The position numbers were made by a program, and so were the translations under genes. Under the pieces are notes generated by a model, which had not been told where the DNA came from, made no database searches, and saw only the letters and a list, made by a program, of their open reading frames with translations. A stretch of 64,000 nucleotides of DNA from Zelopaecilomyces penicillatus (Eukaryota > Ascomycota > Sordariomycetes > Hypocreales > Pseudodiploosporaceae), in the NCBI GenBank assembly GCA_005765155.1, contig VCCP01000006.1, positions 1,872,501-1,936,500 on the forward strand, read 5' to 3'. This document shows, piece by piece, positions 33,771 through 45,164 of this stretch; position 1 is the first letter of the stretch, and each line of letters starts with the position of its first letter.

Positions 33771-35587
33771 TTTGAGAAGAGACAGGAGGAGATGCAACAG
33801 GAGCGATTAAAACAAGCCAGACGGAGACTTGGGACTGGGAAACACAGGAGACAACGAGCGAGGGGGAAAAGCGACAGGCGTGGGCGCAAGAGATACGGAG
33901 GCTCTGAACAGGCCAGAAAGGCAAGGTTTCGAGAGCCCAAGTCAGCTGCTTAAGCGTAGCGCTCGCAAATAACGGGATCGTCAACGTTGTCCAGGAAAGC
34001 GCGTGGAGGGAAGGGCAGAAGCAGAGGGTGTCGCGGAGTCGGATATGTTGCATTTGTCCATGTGTCGTTATGGTGAGTGAGGTTTTCGGGTGTGGGGGAG
34101 AAGGACCCCTTGGGAGCCTCGGATCACGGCGGCTGTTCCAGCCTTCCAGGGGGTCTGCCAGCACCATCAGCATCCGCACCAGCGCACAATGCTGCACACA
34201 CCACCATTCACCAGCCGGCTTCCCATTCGGGTTCCCATTGAATTGCCCCCCCCCCCAGTGTTCCTCTATGATACGACACCAAAACCCCTCAAGTCTTGGA
34301 AGTCAGAGCTGGGGGAGCCTAGCAGGTGGCTACGGCTGGGAACAAATACGCAAGGTAATTATGTCTCCTTTGGGAAGAACGGACTATCGCGAATATCATG
34401 GACTAATAGCAACGCATTTGGGAGTCTCGAGCCTTGCATGTACACGCGGCCACAGAATTTCATGTGATAATTGCAGTCGCGTGTCCAAACCTCTACGAAT
34501 TATGCATGCTCAGTCATTAGAATTATATAGAGTGCAAAATGTCTCAGTGACAAACCATGTTGCGCCCCAACAGAACCCCCATCATTATTATCCTTATGAC
34601 ATCCTAAATACTAGTTCAGCCTATAGTTGGTGGATTCGGCGCTCTGCGATTGGCGCCCGGTATGGAAGCTCGGCAGAATTTCTGTACGGGGCATTACAAA
34701 TAACACACATGTGGAAATGATGGAGCCAGCGCCTGTGTGGAGAGCAGCGTTGGGCTTTATGCGGCGATGTTGGCGGTGCGTCTCACAGTCAATGCTATTT
34801 TGAGAGCCGCTCTTCAGAGGTGTGCGAACATGTCGTGTTCCGCAGCAGCCCTGCTACCAACCGTTGGAAGCTACTGTGATTTTTCATAGGTGCATGTCAA
34901 TTCTTGATTGCTAGCAAATACGCGATTAGGCAATGCTTCATTCCTCTTTTAGTAGTCATCATTGTTGGACAGATGGAACTCACGCCTGACTACAAGAGAA
35001 CCTCAGGTACTATATTCGTACAATGGACAGAACTACCGCTGTGGCGCACGGGCCACCTACTATCAAGAAAGGCTGCCAGCCAGCTCAGCCCATACACGGT
35101 ACGGAGTACAACCGTCAAGATTTCAAACCACCCAGACGCAGCTATCTTCAATCTCGTCGCGTTCCTCAACCTCTCACCCAAACAATCGCCGCCCGCGCCA
35201 CCGTGACCGGAGGTTTCTGGAGACAAGCAGCGCATATTGGAGGCGCCAGAGAAGTGAATTGCTGTTGCATTGCTTCCACGACAATCCCTCGCCGCCCATC
35301 GCTCGCTCTCGCTCGACCATCACTTTTTGCCGACTTTTTCTTCTTCTTTCCTTTGGGCCCCGGTGACCCGTGGACGGCGCTCGACCGATTAATTATCGGT
35401 AAGGCTGGCGCCTCGAGTGTGCTGTTGAAGCTGCGATTCGACGTCTGCTACGAGAAGAGACTGGCGACACCGCCCGAATCACAGAAAATCTTCAAATTCC
35501 CTTCGCTTGCTCCCGTCGCTACCTCCCAGAACCGACCAGCTGCGACAATCGAAACCTTGCACCGATTTCTTCTATAGGCTGCCCATC
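33771..35587. other. Intergenic region upstream of rpb7
   Basis: About 1.8 kb holding the divergent promoters of the Mpo1 gene (-) and rpb7 (+). A C-rich run (CCCCCCCCCC) sits at about 34247-34256 and a CT-rich leader at 35270-35350. Longer ORFs here (for example 34028-34720) have no family similarity and are probably fortuitous. Confidence 0.55.
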
Positions 35588-36301
35588 ATGTTTTTTCTCT
35601 ACAATATGGAGCGCAGGGTCACCCTGCACCCGTCCTACTTCGGTCGGAACATGCACGACCTGGTTACCAGTAAGCTACTGAAGGATGTAGAAGGCACCTG
35701 CGCGGGCAGCTACTACATCATTTCCATCATGGACACCTTCGACATATCCGAGGGCCGGATCCTTCCCAGCAACGGGCTTGCGGAGTTCACAGTGGGATAT
35801 CGCGCGGTTGTGTGGCGGCCGTTCAAGGGCGAGACGGTAAGGCGACATCTGCGCCATTGCTGCCACGCAGTTACTCTGACCTTTAGCAGGTTGATGCCGT
35901 TGTCTACTCCATCAATCCACAGGGCTTCTTTGCCCAGGCTGGCCCCCTGAGGCTATTTGTGTCCGCCCATGTTAGTGAAAGCTCTGTTCAAACCCGAAAC
36001 CATTAAGAAGTCAGTCCACGGCTAACTATCGTTGATTCCACGTCAAGTTAATACCAAGCGACATCAAATGGGATCCCAATGCCACACCGCCACAATTTAC
36101 GAATAACGAAGACACTGTCATCGAACCCGGAACGCACGTCCGCGTCAAGATCATTGGTACTAGAACCGAGGTCGGGGAGATGTGGGCCATCGGGAGCATC
36201 AAGGAAGATTATCTGGGGTATGCCAATGGCTAAGCCTGTCGGAGACCATAACCAACCGTGACAAGGTGCTAACTTCTACCCATAGATGTCTCCAGGATTG
36301 A
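35588..36301 (+). CDS. rpb7: RNA polymerase II subunit Rpb7
   Basis: Exons 35588..35836, 35890..35970, 36048..36217 and 36286..36301 join to 171 aa, the same length as yeast Rpb7. Rpb7 pairs with Rpb4 in the stalk of Pol II, contacts nascent RNA and takes part in initiation and mRNA decay. The N-terminal RNP-like half begins MFFLYNMERRVTLHPSYFGR and includes GRILPSNGLAEFTVGYRAVV. The C-terminal S1/OB half has VDAVVYSINPQGFFAQAGPL, HVRVKIIGTRTEVGEMWAIG and ends KEDYLGCLQD. A CTTTAG three bases before the chosen acceptor (35889) would add one Gln. The last exon codes for only five residues. Confidence 0.93.
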
Positions 36302-37293
36302 ACCTGCTAAAACTTGGGAATGGGCGTCTGACCACTCCAGGCGACTTGGAGCAACCAAGTCTCAGTAAAGACAGGTCCGCGCAGCATTGCCACGTAAAGG
36401 CTATTGCACTGCGACTGTGGTCTTTGCCCTTTCAAATTTCCCGCTTCATGCATAGACTTCATTGTTGGCTATCCTTGCAAAGCATTTGGGGGATGGTAAG
36501 TGGACTTGAGTGCAGGGTCATCAACCAATCCTCCAGAACGAAATGACAGGCGAGACTTATTAGGAAGCATTTAATTTTCACAAAGCGCGCACAGAACGGC
36601 ATGACACCAGTGTGATCCACCGACCAAGCGTGGCCATTTCTACAATCATGTATTAAAAAGATATCAGCAAAGATGTAAAGATTACCCTTTTTCCAGCATT
36701 GGCGGCTTCAATCATTTCGGTGAGATGTAACAGTTTACGTATAAGCCAAAACTGTGAAACGAACTCTGCCCTTGGTACTCACTGTACCTAAACAGAACTG
36801 CCCATTATAAGGGAGACAGTTCATGCAAGTTGAGAGGTGATGAAGTTTCTCAAAGTCCACATCATGGCTTCATCCTAGGAAATGTTGATTTGGGGGCTGA
36901 TCCGCATCTAAGCGGGGGATCTCGCCGGAGCTACATAACATCGACCGACGAACGGCCAGACTCACAGCTCTCCCCGACCCCTGTAACATGCTGCAGCCTG
37001 CGAATCCTCCGCAGTCCCGGCTCCGCAATCCCATCACATTCCCACCACACCCAATGCCCGACCAGTGTGTTCATCAATGTTTGCTCGCCTGCATTACCCG
37101 TCTCTGTGTGCCATTCTAGTTCTCTATTGAAACGGGCCATATTATTACTCGTAAGCATCCAAGGGCACGTTTGGCTACCCATTGTTGGATTGCCGATTCA
37201 GAAATAGAACGTAATAATACCCCGCCCAACCAAAAACTCTCCTCTCCTTTATACTAAGCCGCTCCCCCCCTCCAATTGTTTCCAAAACGAACG
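36302..37293. other. Intergenic region between rpb7 and the aldolase gene
   Basis: About 1 kb of sequence, probably rpb7 3' UTR and the aldolase promoter. A C-run (CTCCCCCCCTCC) lies about 25 bp before the aldolase ATG. No coding region is supported. Confidence 0.55.
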
Positions 37294-38530
37294 ATGAACT
37301 CCATCCTTCCCAGCTTTCGGCTTGCATTGCGTCCAGCCCTACGATCAATTCCGAAGCAGCTTGGATCCAGACTCTACACATCAAACATATCTGGACAGAG
37401 AACTATCATGCAGGCGAGCAATAAACTAAAGGTCGCCTTTGACCAGGGCAAGCCGTCCATGGGTGCCTGGCAGATGATGCCGGGGGCGAATGTGTCGAGG
37501 CTGCTGGCAAGGAGTGGTGTCGATTGGGTCATGGTGGATTGCGAGCACGGCGATATTGACGGTTCGTGACGGTCTCCGCCTTTAATTGTCTCATTAATAC
37601 GGTATGGTTTCATTGACACTAATAACCCGTTTCCATATATAGATGCAGCAATGCATAATGCAGTCCCAGCCATTGCGGCCTGCGGCGTGTCCCCTTTAGT
37701 CAGGATCCCAGACGTTCAGGGATGGATGGTAAAAAGTGAGTTGCATGAAATACATTCCTCAAAGCTTTTTCATATAATTATATTCATTCAGAGACTAATG
37801 AGAATATAACTAGGGGCTCTTGATACTGGAGCTCACGGAGTAAGTGTTGCATTATTTTCCACCCTGCACAACAACACAGCAGGCCCCAAGTTGTGAAGCT
37901 GACTGAGCCTTTAGGTTCTCGTCCCGCTGCTACGCACAGCTGAGGAGGCTAGACAGTTGGTGCAAGCGGCCAAGTTTCCTCCTCAAGGTCGCCGAGGTCT
38001 AGGATCTCCGTATGCGATGGAGAGGTTCAACCCTATGCCAACTATGACCGAGTACCTCCAACACGCCAACGATGCCATCTTAACCCTGGTACAGATTGAG
38101 ACACGGGAGGCACTCGAATCCGTGGACGAGATTGCTGCTGTAGATGGCATTGATGGTCTTTTTATCGGCCCCTTTGATCTAGGTAGGACCTTCTAATTGA
38201 CCCCGTCCTTTTCACGAATACGTCAAGAGCCTTGGCTCGAGCTAACCACGGAGACGCAAAGGAAATAACATCGGACACCCTATCCTGAATGGCGTTGTAC
38301 CTGACGAGCTCAATGTTGCAATTGCAAAGATTCTCGCTGCAACTAAAAAGGCCGGCAAGAAGTGCGGTATGTTTGCTGCGGGCGGCCAACATGCCAAAGC
38401 CTGTGCCGACCAAGGGTTCGACATGATCAGTGTGTTGGTAGATTACACGACGCTCGGGGCGGCAGTCAATAACCAAGTGGATATTGCAAAGGGTGGTGAG
38501 CCCAAGGTGGCGAGTGGAGCTTCATATTAA
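37294..38530 (+). CDS. HpcH/HpaI family aldolase, predicted mitochondrial
   Basis: Five exons, 37294..37561, 37643..37735, 37814..37839, 37915..38182 and 38262..38530, join in phase to 307 aa. The family are class II pyruvate-type aldolases (4-hydroxy-2-oxo-heptanedioate or 2-dehydro-3-deoxy-glucarate type) that cleave 2-keto-hydroxy acids with a divalent metal. Signature blocks are GAWQMMPGANVSRLLARSGVDW, MVDCEHGDIDG, VSPLVRIPDV, LVQIETREALESVDEIA and GIDGLFIGPFDLG; the Glu of QIET and Asp of PFDLG are typical metal ligands. The Arg/Ser-rich N-terminus (MNSILPSFRLALRPALR) looks like a mitochondrial presequence. The exact substrate is not shown. Exon 3 is only 26 nt. The upstream in-frame TTG at 37276 is not used; 37294 is the first ATG. 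Confidence 0.92.
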
Positions 38531-38580
38531 TATGACTTGAGACACATCGACTCTCTGGTAGGAGTATGTTAGGTGCAGCT

Positions 38581-38976
38581 TTAGTTGCCCTCGGCTTGGT
38601 CCATTTTAGCCTCGACTTGCTCGGTCGTGAACCGATGCATCAACTTGATAGCTTTGCCAGACTTGCTTATCTCTTCCTCAGCAGCATCAGCTTTGCTGAT
38701 GTGTATCTTTCATCGATAGTCAGCATAGTTTCCCCATGAATTTCTCACTATTGGTGGGAATTGCTTCAAGTAACATACAACTGGAATGTCAAAGTCGTAT
38801 AGGTTCTTCCATGATTTGTGCTCCGCTTCCACCAGGTTAACTTCTCGGAAGACAAACGGTCTCTTGTCCCAGACATCTGAGAGAACCCCCTTGGCTTGAG
38901 TACACAACCCGCAAGTGTCCCGGCTAAACAAAGTAATTCTACATGCTTGCTGCAGAAGACGGCGCGTTGCGAACAT
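38581..38976 (-). CDS. Glutaredoxin-like small protein with CxxC motif
   Basis: On the minus strand, exons 38976..38779 and 38706..38581 join in phase to 107 aa. The fold resembles the glutaredoxin-like/DUF836 group (yeast YDR286C type): RITLFSRDTCGLCTQAKG with a CGLC active-site pair, then a strand (VFREVNL) and the cis-Pro block YDFDIPVIHISK. The N-terminus (MFATRRLLQQACR) is basic and amphipathic, which suggests a mitochondrial location. Redox function is inferred from the fold and CxxC. It converges on the aldolase gene with only 50 bp between stops and shares a short divergent promoter with the CHORD gene. Confidence 0.85.
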
Positions 38977-39351
38977 GATGAAGGATGAATTTCCTGCAAG
39001 CGTTCTTATTCAAGGGTTTCACTCTGTGATACCGGACTTATCAGGGGCTTTTAGGAAGCTAGAAAAGGAGAGTTGAATTGCTAAGCAAATAAGCATGGAG
39101 CTCTAGAACTCAACAGGTAAAATCTGCACAGGGGTTAAAGCTCCGAAGGGTATCCATCGACCCCGCATCAAGATAGGAAGGCGGTGAGTTGACATGCCGA
39201 TCATCATCCTCTGCTTCTAGAAGAGACCACCCCGCCATATTAAGGCTTTCCACTATTTACGTCCCTGTGCCAATCGAGTTTTAATCCAATTCTCTTCCCC
39301 AAAGGCGTAGCGAGCATTGACTGACCTGTTCAATAAACCTGTAATAAAGTC
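38977..39351. promoter_or_regulatory. Divergent promoter of the glutaredoxin-like and CHORD genes
   Basis: A 375-bp space between head-to-head start codons. No TATA box is obvious. No recognised element was found. Confidence 0.5.
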
Positions 39352-40477
39352 ATGGCCCAGAAGTGCGTCCACCAGGGCTGCGGGAAGGAGTATACCGACC
39401 CGACAGAGAAATGTCACTATCACCCCGGCCCACCAATCTTCCACGAGGGGCAGAAAGGTATAGTATCTATCTACCTATCTACCGAGCTACGCGACCTGGA
39501 TCGCAGCTTCGCAAATTATTAGGCTAAACTTTCGCGGTGTTTTAGGATGGAAATGCTGCAAGCCCCGAGTCTTGACCTTTGACGAGTTCATGTCCATCGA
39601 CCCATGCACCACAGGCACGCATTCTACCACAGACAAACCGCCACAGCTGGAAGAGAAGCCCCAGGATGACGATGCCACACTAGCCAAGAAGATCAAGGAG
39701 CTCAGTGCCTCCACGCCAACGCGAGCACCAATTCAGGCCGCGCAACATGCGCCGACGCCGCCACCTCCACCCCCAGAGTCGGAAGACGATGACCCAAGTC
39801 TGGAGATCCCAGTTGGAGCCGAATGTCGAAGGAAGATGTGCAGCGCCAAGTATCCAAAGGGTGGTGCGCGGGAGGGTGAGAGCTGTGTGCACCACCCAGG
39901 AGTGCCCATCTTCCACGAGGGAAGCAAGGGATACTCTTGCTGCAAGAGAAGGGTGCTGGAATTTGACCAATTCTTAAAAATTGAGGGCTGCATCACCAAA
40001 GACAAGCACCTTTTCGTTGGCAGCGGCAAGAAGGATGAGCCGGAAACCGGATCCGAGGAGGTGCTCTCTACCATGAGGTAAGGAATGCTTGCTGTTCATA
40101 CATCAAATGGACGGCATCTTACAACCTTGGGAGGGAGAAAATACTAATGGTGTGCCAGGCATGATTTTTACCAGACTCCTGCGACCGTCATTGCGTCATA
40201 CTTTCTGAAAAAGATCAACAAGGAGACAGCCAAGGTGAAGTTCCAGACGAACCAGCTCTGCCTAGACCTGACAACAAGCGACTCGCCCCCGAAGCGATAC
40301 GTCGCAGATGTGCCTCTGTTTGGCGCAATCGACACAGAGAAGTCGACATACAAGGTGCTCGGTACAAAGCTGGAGCTGACGCTCGTCAAGTCTGACGGAG
40401 CGTCATGGCCAGTGTTGCGAAGCGACGAACAGCTGACGGGCCAAATCCTGCAGATTGGCCGGGCTGCATTGGCATAG
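39352..40477 (+). CDS. CHORD and CS domain co-chaperone (Rar1/CHORDC1-like)
   Basis: Exons 39352..39457, 39546..40077 and 40159..40477 join to 318 aa. Two CHORD zinc-binding modules frame a Pro/Asp-rich linker: CHORD-1 from CVHQGCGKEY to about residue 60 (FHEGQKGWKCCKPRVLTFDEF) and CHORD-2 from CRRKMCSAKYPKGG to about residue 215 (FHEGSKGYSCCKRRVLEFDQF). Each has the conserved Cys and His residues. The C-terminal CS (p23-like) domain ends LTLVKSDGASWPVL. Such proteins bind Hsp90 and, in plants and animals, assist innate-immune and stress clients; the fungal role is less defined. Introns are normal and the ATG is the only suitable one. Confidence 0.93.
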
Positions 40478-41396
40478 AAACTGAGGGCCTAGATATTGTC
40501 GCATATTTAGACGGGAATTTCGAATTGCACAATAAAAAATAAAAGGCGTGACTGAAGGTGCATGCCTCAAGGTATAATAAGTCTTGCCTGTCCTTTGATA
40601 CATATCCACATTCATTATGGCTGTGGATGTCACTTTTAGGAAGATGTGGAGCACGGCTGGCTACACACAAACCTGACACATATCGGTTTGGCTAGCAGAC
40701 TCAGCAGTTTTTAGCCACGCAATGTAATTACTTTCGAGACTGCACGCTATAATTGAACAAGATGATCGTTCAAATACCGAAACACCCTCGTGATCGAAGT
40801 TCGGCTTGTAGTTTTGTATTGGTGCGATAAGCATAAATCCGGGTACGTAAACACACTGATGGCCCCGCTGCTTCTCACTGGCTCTTGGCAGGCGTAGCTC
40901 ACTGATAAGTATCCGCATAGCTGGGTACCCTACCTAGTATTAGCCCACCCAATGGCGCAGATGGATTGGCTACTGATAACAGCTTGGAGGTTCTCCCACC
41001 TCAAACCTTCAAGGACCAAGCGGCTGATAAAGATGGACTTACTCGTGCAGGCTTGGCTTGGCTTACATTCTTAGCACACAGATGTCATTTTACGCATCTT
41101 GAGGCTGTAGACAGCCTAGGAGACTAGGAAGAGTCCGCTGGCTGGCGCTCAGTCATGTGGCGTTAGGAAATAGGGTGATCCTCTTATCACTCGTGGCTTT
41201 GCACATCATGTATGACGCTTATCTCGAGTATATATAGTTCTCACATGTAAAGCACTTTCAGGGTCGAGGGCGAAGCCAACTAAAAGGAACGCGCAACCTT
41301 CTTCATTACAACTACATCATAGCTGGATCAGTTCAGTTACCCTTGACGCGATATCATAAGAATAATCCATTAGCGACTGTTTATTCTTGTCTCAAC
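40478..41396. promoter_or_regulatory. Upstream region of the DUF3602 gene
   Basis: About 0.9 kb. A canonical TATATATAG box at 41229-41237 lies 160 bp before the ATG. A GGCTTGGCTTGGCTT repeat occurs at about 41051-41065. No ORF is supported. Confidence 0.6.
41229..41237 (+). promoter_or_regulatory. TATA box of the DUF3602 gene
   Basis: TATATATAG, 160 bp upstream of the ATG at 41397, a spacing that allows a short leader. Confidence 0.6.
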
Positions 41397-42039
41397 ATGG
41401 CCGTCGAGGTTTCACACGGCCGCGGCGGGGCAGGCAACATCAACGTGGACGACACAGAGTATGCCGACGGCAAGGTGGTGCGCGCTGGGATTGAAGGCAG
41501 CCATGGGGATGGCGCATATAGTTCTGGGCGAGGAGGTGCGTTCATGATTGTCTCTTGCGACTTCCATCCCCTATGAGAATGAAAACGAGAATGCGCCGCG
41601 TTCCTGTTTCTCAGTGTCTGGGTCCAAGATAAGCGACAGGCGGACTGCTGTTATCAGTATCATGGTGACTTCAGTCTTGATGCGCCCGAACACTGTCCAG
41701 CTGTTGCAGAATCACAGCTCAAAGAGGATATTTATATGACAGATGAGCTGACAATTTTGTTTGTAATCTCATGGTACAGGCGCCGGCAATATCGCAGACG
41801 TAGGCACCGCACCCGGCCCACGCGCAGACAGAGACATCATCCCCGAGGCCGCTTACCGGCCGAGCCATGAGCACCAAGATTTCCACATCGGTCGCGGAGG
41901 CGCTGGGAATGAGCACACGGCCAGCGACCACGAGAAGAAGGCTGCTGCTACTGCTGCTGCGAAGACGAATCCGGATGGAGCACCGATCAGTCTGGTCGAT
42001 AGGCTCAAGCAAAGGGTCTTTGGCATTTTCAAGCGCTAA
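41397..42039 (+). CDS. DUF3602 protein with GRGGAGN repeats
   Basis: Exons 41397..41535 and 41780..42039 join in phase to 132 aa. This fungal family (Pfam DUF3602) is marked by GRGGAGN/GRGGAGNI repeats; three are present: SHGRGGAGNI near the N-terminus, SGRGGAGNI spanning the intron, and HIGRGGAGNE. The rest is hydrophilic and probably disordered, with a basic C-terminus (VDRLKQRVFGIFKR) that could form an amphipathic helix. The function is unknown in general. The TATA-type promoter suggests regulated rather than constitutive expression, which is inference. Confidence 0.88.
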
Positions 42040-42958
42040 AAAATTGGAAATAAGGCACACGATGTAGCGACTCCATGTTTTTCCGTGCGTTTTTCTCTTG
42101 GGAATGGCAAGGTTGCTGATGAGGGAAGAGGGAAGGCGGGGGTTTGGCGCAATTCTGAAGGGATGCTGGGTAGCTGGTGTGTGTGGTGGTTCAATGTCAT
42201 ACTGGGAGGGTTGGATTCAGGATACCATTTCCCATTTGCAGCTTCTGCACGCAGGCTTCCTAATTTTTTGTGGTTGTTTTTTTTATAATTGTTTTTGGGG
42301 TTTCTGTTAGTGTATAGACCTGATGATGATTCCTTTCTCTGGTGGCGGGTCACCCGCCATGATAAAGAAGCATGGGTATCGTTAAATAGATCAGGTTAGA
42401 TGTTCTGGGTTTGCAAATGTGAAGGTATTTCAAAGATCAGAAGTCGTTTCAATGTACAAAAAAGGGATCGGAGAGGTTTGATGGTTGGGAGGAGATGGAG
42501 ATAGAAATGTTTACCCACTCATATATCGCAGCGATCCGATTATTAGCCTCGTCTCGCTACTAAGGCGTGCGCCCCTGCCTCTAACGTCTCGACACAGACA
42601 TTGTCCGGGGTCTATTTAATGCCATCTCCATTTAATTATAACGTAGACAAACCACTACCAAGGTCCAGCTTAGATATTCTAGCGGCCATCAAATCAACAA
42701 ACAGCAAGTTGGGCAAATGAAAACAAATGGATCTGGTCATCACTTGTAGAAGCAAAGTCGCAACTAATACTTTATCTGACCAAAAAAAAAGAGAACGAAG
42801 AGAATGAAGTAAAGAAGAAAGGGGCCAAAGTGTGGAAGAGTTGAACAGGTATGCCGTGTCTCGTTGCATTTATATCAAGCCATCGCTTTTCGAACCCGAG
42901 TATCGCAATACAACAACATCACCTGGTAGTTACGGTACCGAATAAAGTCTGTAACAGA
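42040..42958. other. Intergenic region after the DUF3602 gene
   Basis: No gene is supported. It contains a 17-bp palindrome at 42343-42359 and A-runs near 42781. The region from about 42959 on is similar to 44497 onward and belongs to the duplicated unit described separately. Confidence 0.55.
42343..42359. repeat. Perfect inverted repeat TGGCGGGT-C-ACCCGCCA
   Basis: Two 8-bp arms (42343-42350 and 42352-42359) around one base, about 300 bp after the DUF3602 stop. GC-rich arms could bind a dimeric zinc-cluster factor or fold as a hairpin; neither is shown. Confidence 0.8.
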
Positions 42959-43390
42959 AACCTATTGACCCAGTTGGTTGGTCTTGTCCAAGCAAGCCGT
43001 GCTGAGCTGAAAACCGCTGCAAAGTGTGGGCATGTCAGCTTGTGGGGTCTCGTTACACTGAGAAAGCTTTGTTGTCATCTCAGCCGCTCTGGTAACGCTA
43101 TCCTCGGCAATCGGCTGGTATATACAGCGCAGTCATGGATAATATCAGCAGAATATAAATCAGTCATAATACTAAAAGTGACATATTATAGCAGGCTGAT
43201 TTGAAGCTGTACAAGCGGTCGACTGGTGTCTCAAGACCCCGGTTCAGCATTACATCTCCACTAATTGCTAGGACCAAACGAAGGAAGAGAATGCCCTGTT
43301 TCCCTGGCTGAAATGCTATACAAGCCAGCTGGCACTATTAGACCCGTGTAGATTTACTGGGGGGGTAACTTCAAGCATGTCTTCAAAAAG

Positions 43391-43397
43391 TACAAAA
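43391..43397 (+). promoter_or_regulatory. Altered TATA box (TACAAAA) of gene 1
   Basis: At the position matching TATAAAA in unit B, gene 1 has TACAAAA, 126 bp before its ATG. The flanks AAAG and CTTC align between units. Confidence 0.5.
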
Positions 43398-43516
43398 GTG
43401 GGCAGCTTTCCCCTTCCTTGTACACACAACGACTCGCATCTTTTGAGAGCCATCCCCAAAAAAATTCAACTATCATTCTTTGGGGATTATTCTTCCTCTC
43501 ATCCTCTGTCATAACC

Positions 43517-44267
43517 ATGAAGCTCTCATCCATCTCGTTTTCTACAACCCTGATGTTATCCTGGATTGGATTATCCGTGGCCATGAATATCAAGGTTCTT
43601 CCAAACATAAAAAAACTCACAAATACATATAATGATTACCATAAAACCGAGATTCCCAAGGCCCCCTCTATGGCTCCTATCGATCGTCCTATATATTTGG
43701 AAAGAATGTCATCTTATATCGCCCGAATGACACCCCCTATACTCGATCAGCTAGCAGAAAACCCAAATAAAAAGGTTAACATCCTATCCTTTACCTATAC
43801 TATAGAACCACGTGCTTATCTCGTCTAGGATCCTTTGTGCCTTCCTTTTGTGACTTTATCAAGAGAAGTAAGCTGAAGATCAACGTGTTGGATTCTGAGA
43901 CGCTCGCAGTAGTCGCTAGTGGTAAGGCTAACAAGTATTAGCTCTTCACTTCCATGGCCAACTACTATACCCGCTTCGCTCAATCAGATATAACGTGCGA
44001 TAATAATGTTCGCATGGATTCGCGTCCATTTATAGCGTGGATCAATGTAGCTGCCTCTGTTGCACCTGTGTGTATTTATTTATTATCCCCCCTTGTGTTT
44101 CTCCGAATATCATGAATTTGACTAACAAACATCACCAGAACATCGCCAAGACCGCGGCCAGAGACTGCAGCTACCTTTCAAAGATCCCAAAAGAGTTTGA
44201 AGATCGAACCAATGAAGTCAAGGCCGCTTTGTTCTCAATTTTGAATAACCTGAAGCAGCCATGTTAG
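43517..44267 (+). CDS. Small secreted protein, copy 1, interrupted intron
   Basis: Exons 43517..43774 and 44139..44267 join in phase to 128 aa. Residues 1-22 are a signal peptide ending in SVA. The mature part is about 106 aa and has only two Cys (AARDC and the C-terminal QPC), so one disulfide is likely. Exon boundaries match copy 2 exactly (86 codons in exon 1), and the C-terminal half is well conserved (TAARDC, P-F--R, K..L). The intron is 364 nt rather than 64. An alternative model uses a 54-nt intron ending at 43828, a 13-codon exon 43829..43867 and a second intron to 44138, in frame. The coding exons are open, but expression is uncertain given the changed TATA box. I do not recognise a named family; a candidate effector or surface protein is inference only. 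Confidence 0.6.
43829..44138 (+). other. 310-nt extra segment inside the copy 1 intron
   Basis: Absent from copy 2. The segment 43831-44114 is open in one frame except for a single TAG at 43939-43941, coding for about 94 residues including CDFIKRSKLKINVLDSETLA and MDSRPFIAWINVAA. It may be a decayed fragment of another coding sequence or paralogue. Confidence 0.5.
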
Positions 44268-45164
44268 CAGTACAGAGTTGTGCTCAACAGAAATCAGGAC
44301 GATGAAACGAAGGGATTGGATGGTTCGTATACACAACACACCTATTCCAATGTATCCCCTAAATTATCTTGGTCAAAGTGTCTTTTGCTATTCCTCATGC
44401 CCCTCCCTGGTCTTTGAGACACAAGGTAAGGGTACAGTTGAACAAACTTCCCAAGTAGAGGCCATCCACCAAGTTCAAGCATCATATAAGAGGCACATAT
44501 TGGCCCAGTTTTGGTTAGCTGGTCTTGCCCAAGCCGTTCTGAAAACCGCCGCAGCTGTGGGCATTTCACCGTCGTGAATCTCAAAACAATACTACGTAGT
44601 ATGGAACTCCACTGAAACAAGCTAGTGCTGTCTCAGCTGCCACCCAGCGGCGCCATCAGCGGCAATGGCAATTTTAAAACCGAGCAGTTCAGGTCAGGAG
44701 TGACTGAGGTTATACTCCATATATTGTAACCGGATACCTAAGCCATTATATTCCAACCCTGTAAGTCGTGACATCTTCAACGCTCCCCAATAGCAATTGC
44801 TGTGAGTAAGAAGTTAAACAATGAGGAGTAGTGTACGGTTACTTGTATTTCCCCAGTCTTATTAGACGATACAAACACTATCTCATGCCGGTAAATGCAG
44901 CTCAGTCACAGCCGATCGAGATTTGCAAACAAGTTCCCGAAAGTACTATATGTGAGCAGGCTGATGTTGATGCCATGTGTATGTGTATGTGTATGTGGTC
45001 GATTGGTGTCTCAAGGCCCCGGTGTGACATTGAATTTCCACCAAATGCTAGGAACCAGCCGAAGCAAGACAGTACGTTATTTGTCAGGCTGGTGTATAGC
45101 AGTCGGCAGATAGGAGACTTGTGTAGATACATGAGTGGTTGACTTGGGTTGAGTCTTCCAAAAG

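Larger units (their letters stand above)
42959..44275 (+). repeat. Tandem duplication unit A (promoter plus secreted-protein gene 1)
   Basis: Unit A is similar to unit B (about 44497-45725) over both the upstream region and the gene. A run near 42969-43033 (CAGTTGGTTGGTCTTGTCCAAGC ... GAAAACCGCTGC) matches 44508-44559 with short gaps, and CGACTGGTGTCTCAAGACCCCGG near 43218 matches CGATTGGTGTCTCAAGGCCCCGG near 44999. Confidence 0.8.

Noticed and set aside
34028..34720. 230-aa open frame on the + strand upstream of rpb7
   Set aside because: Composition is Ser/Cys/His-rich without a recognisable block, it overlaps the divergent promoter region, and no exon joining improves it. Likely chance.
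35023..35577. 184-aa open frame directly upstream of rpb7
   Set aside because: It has no known fold signal and overlaps the leader; the frame is best explained by C/G-rich leader sequence.
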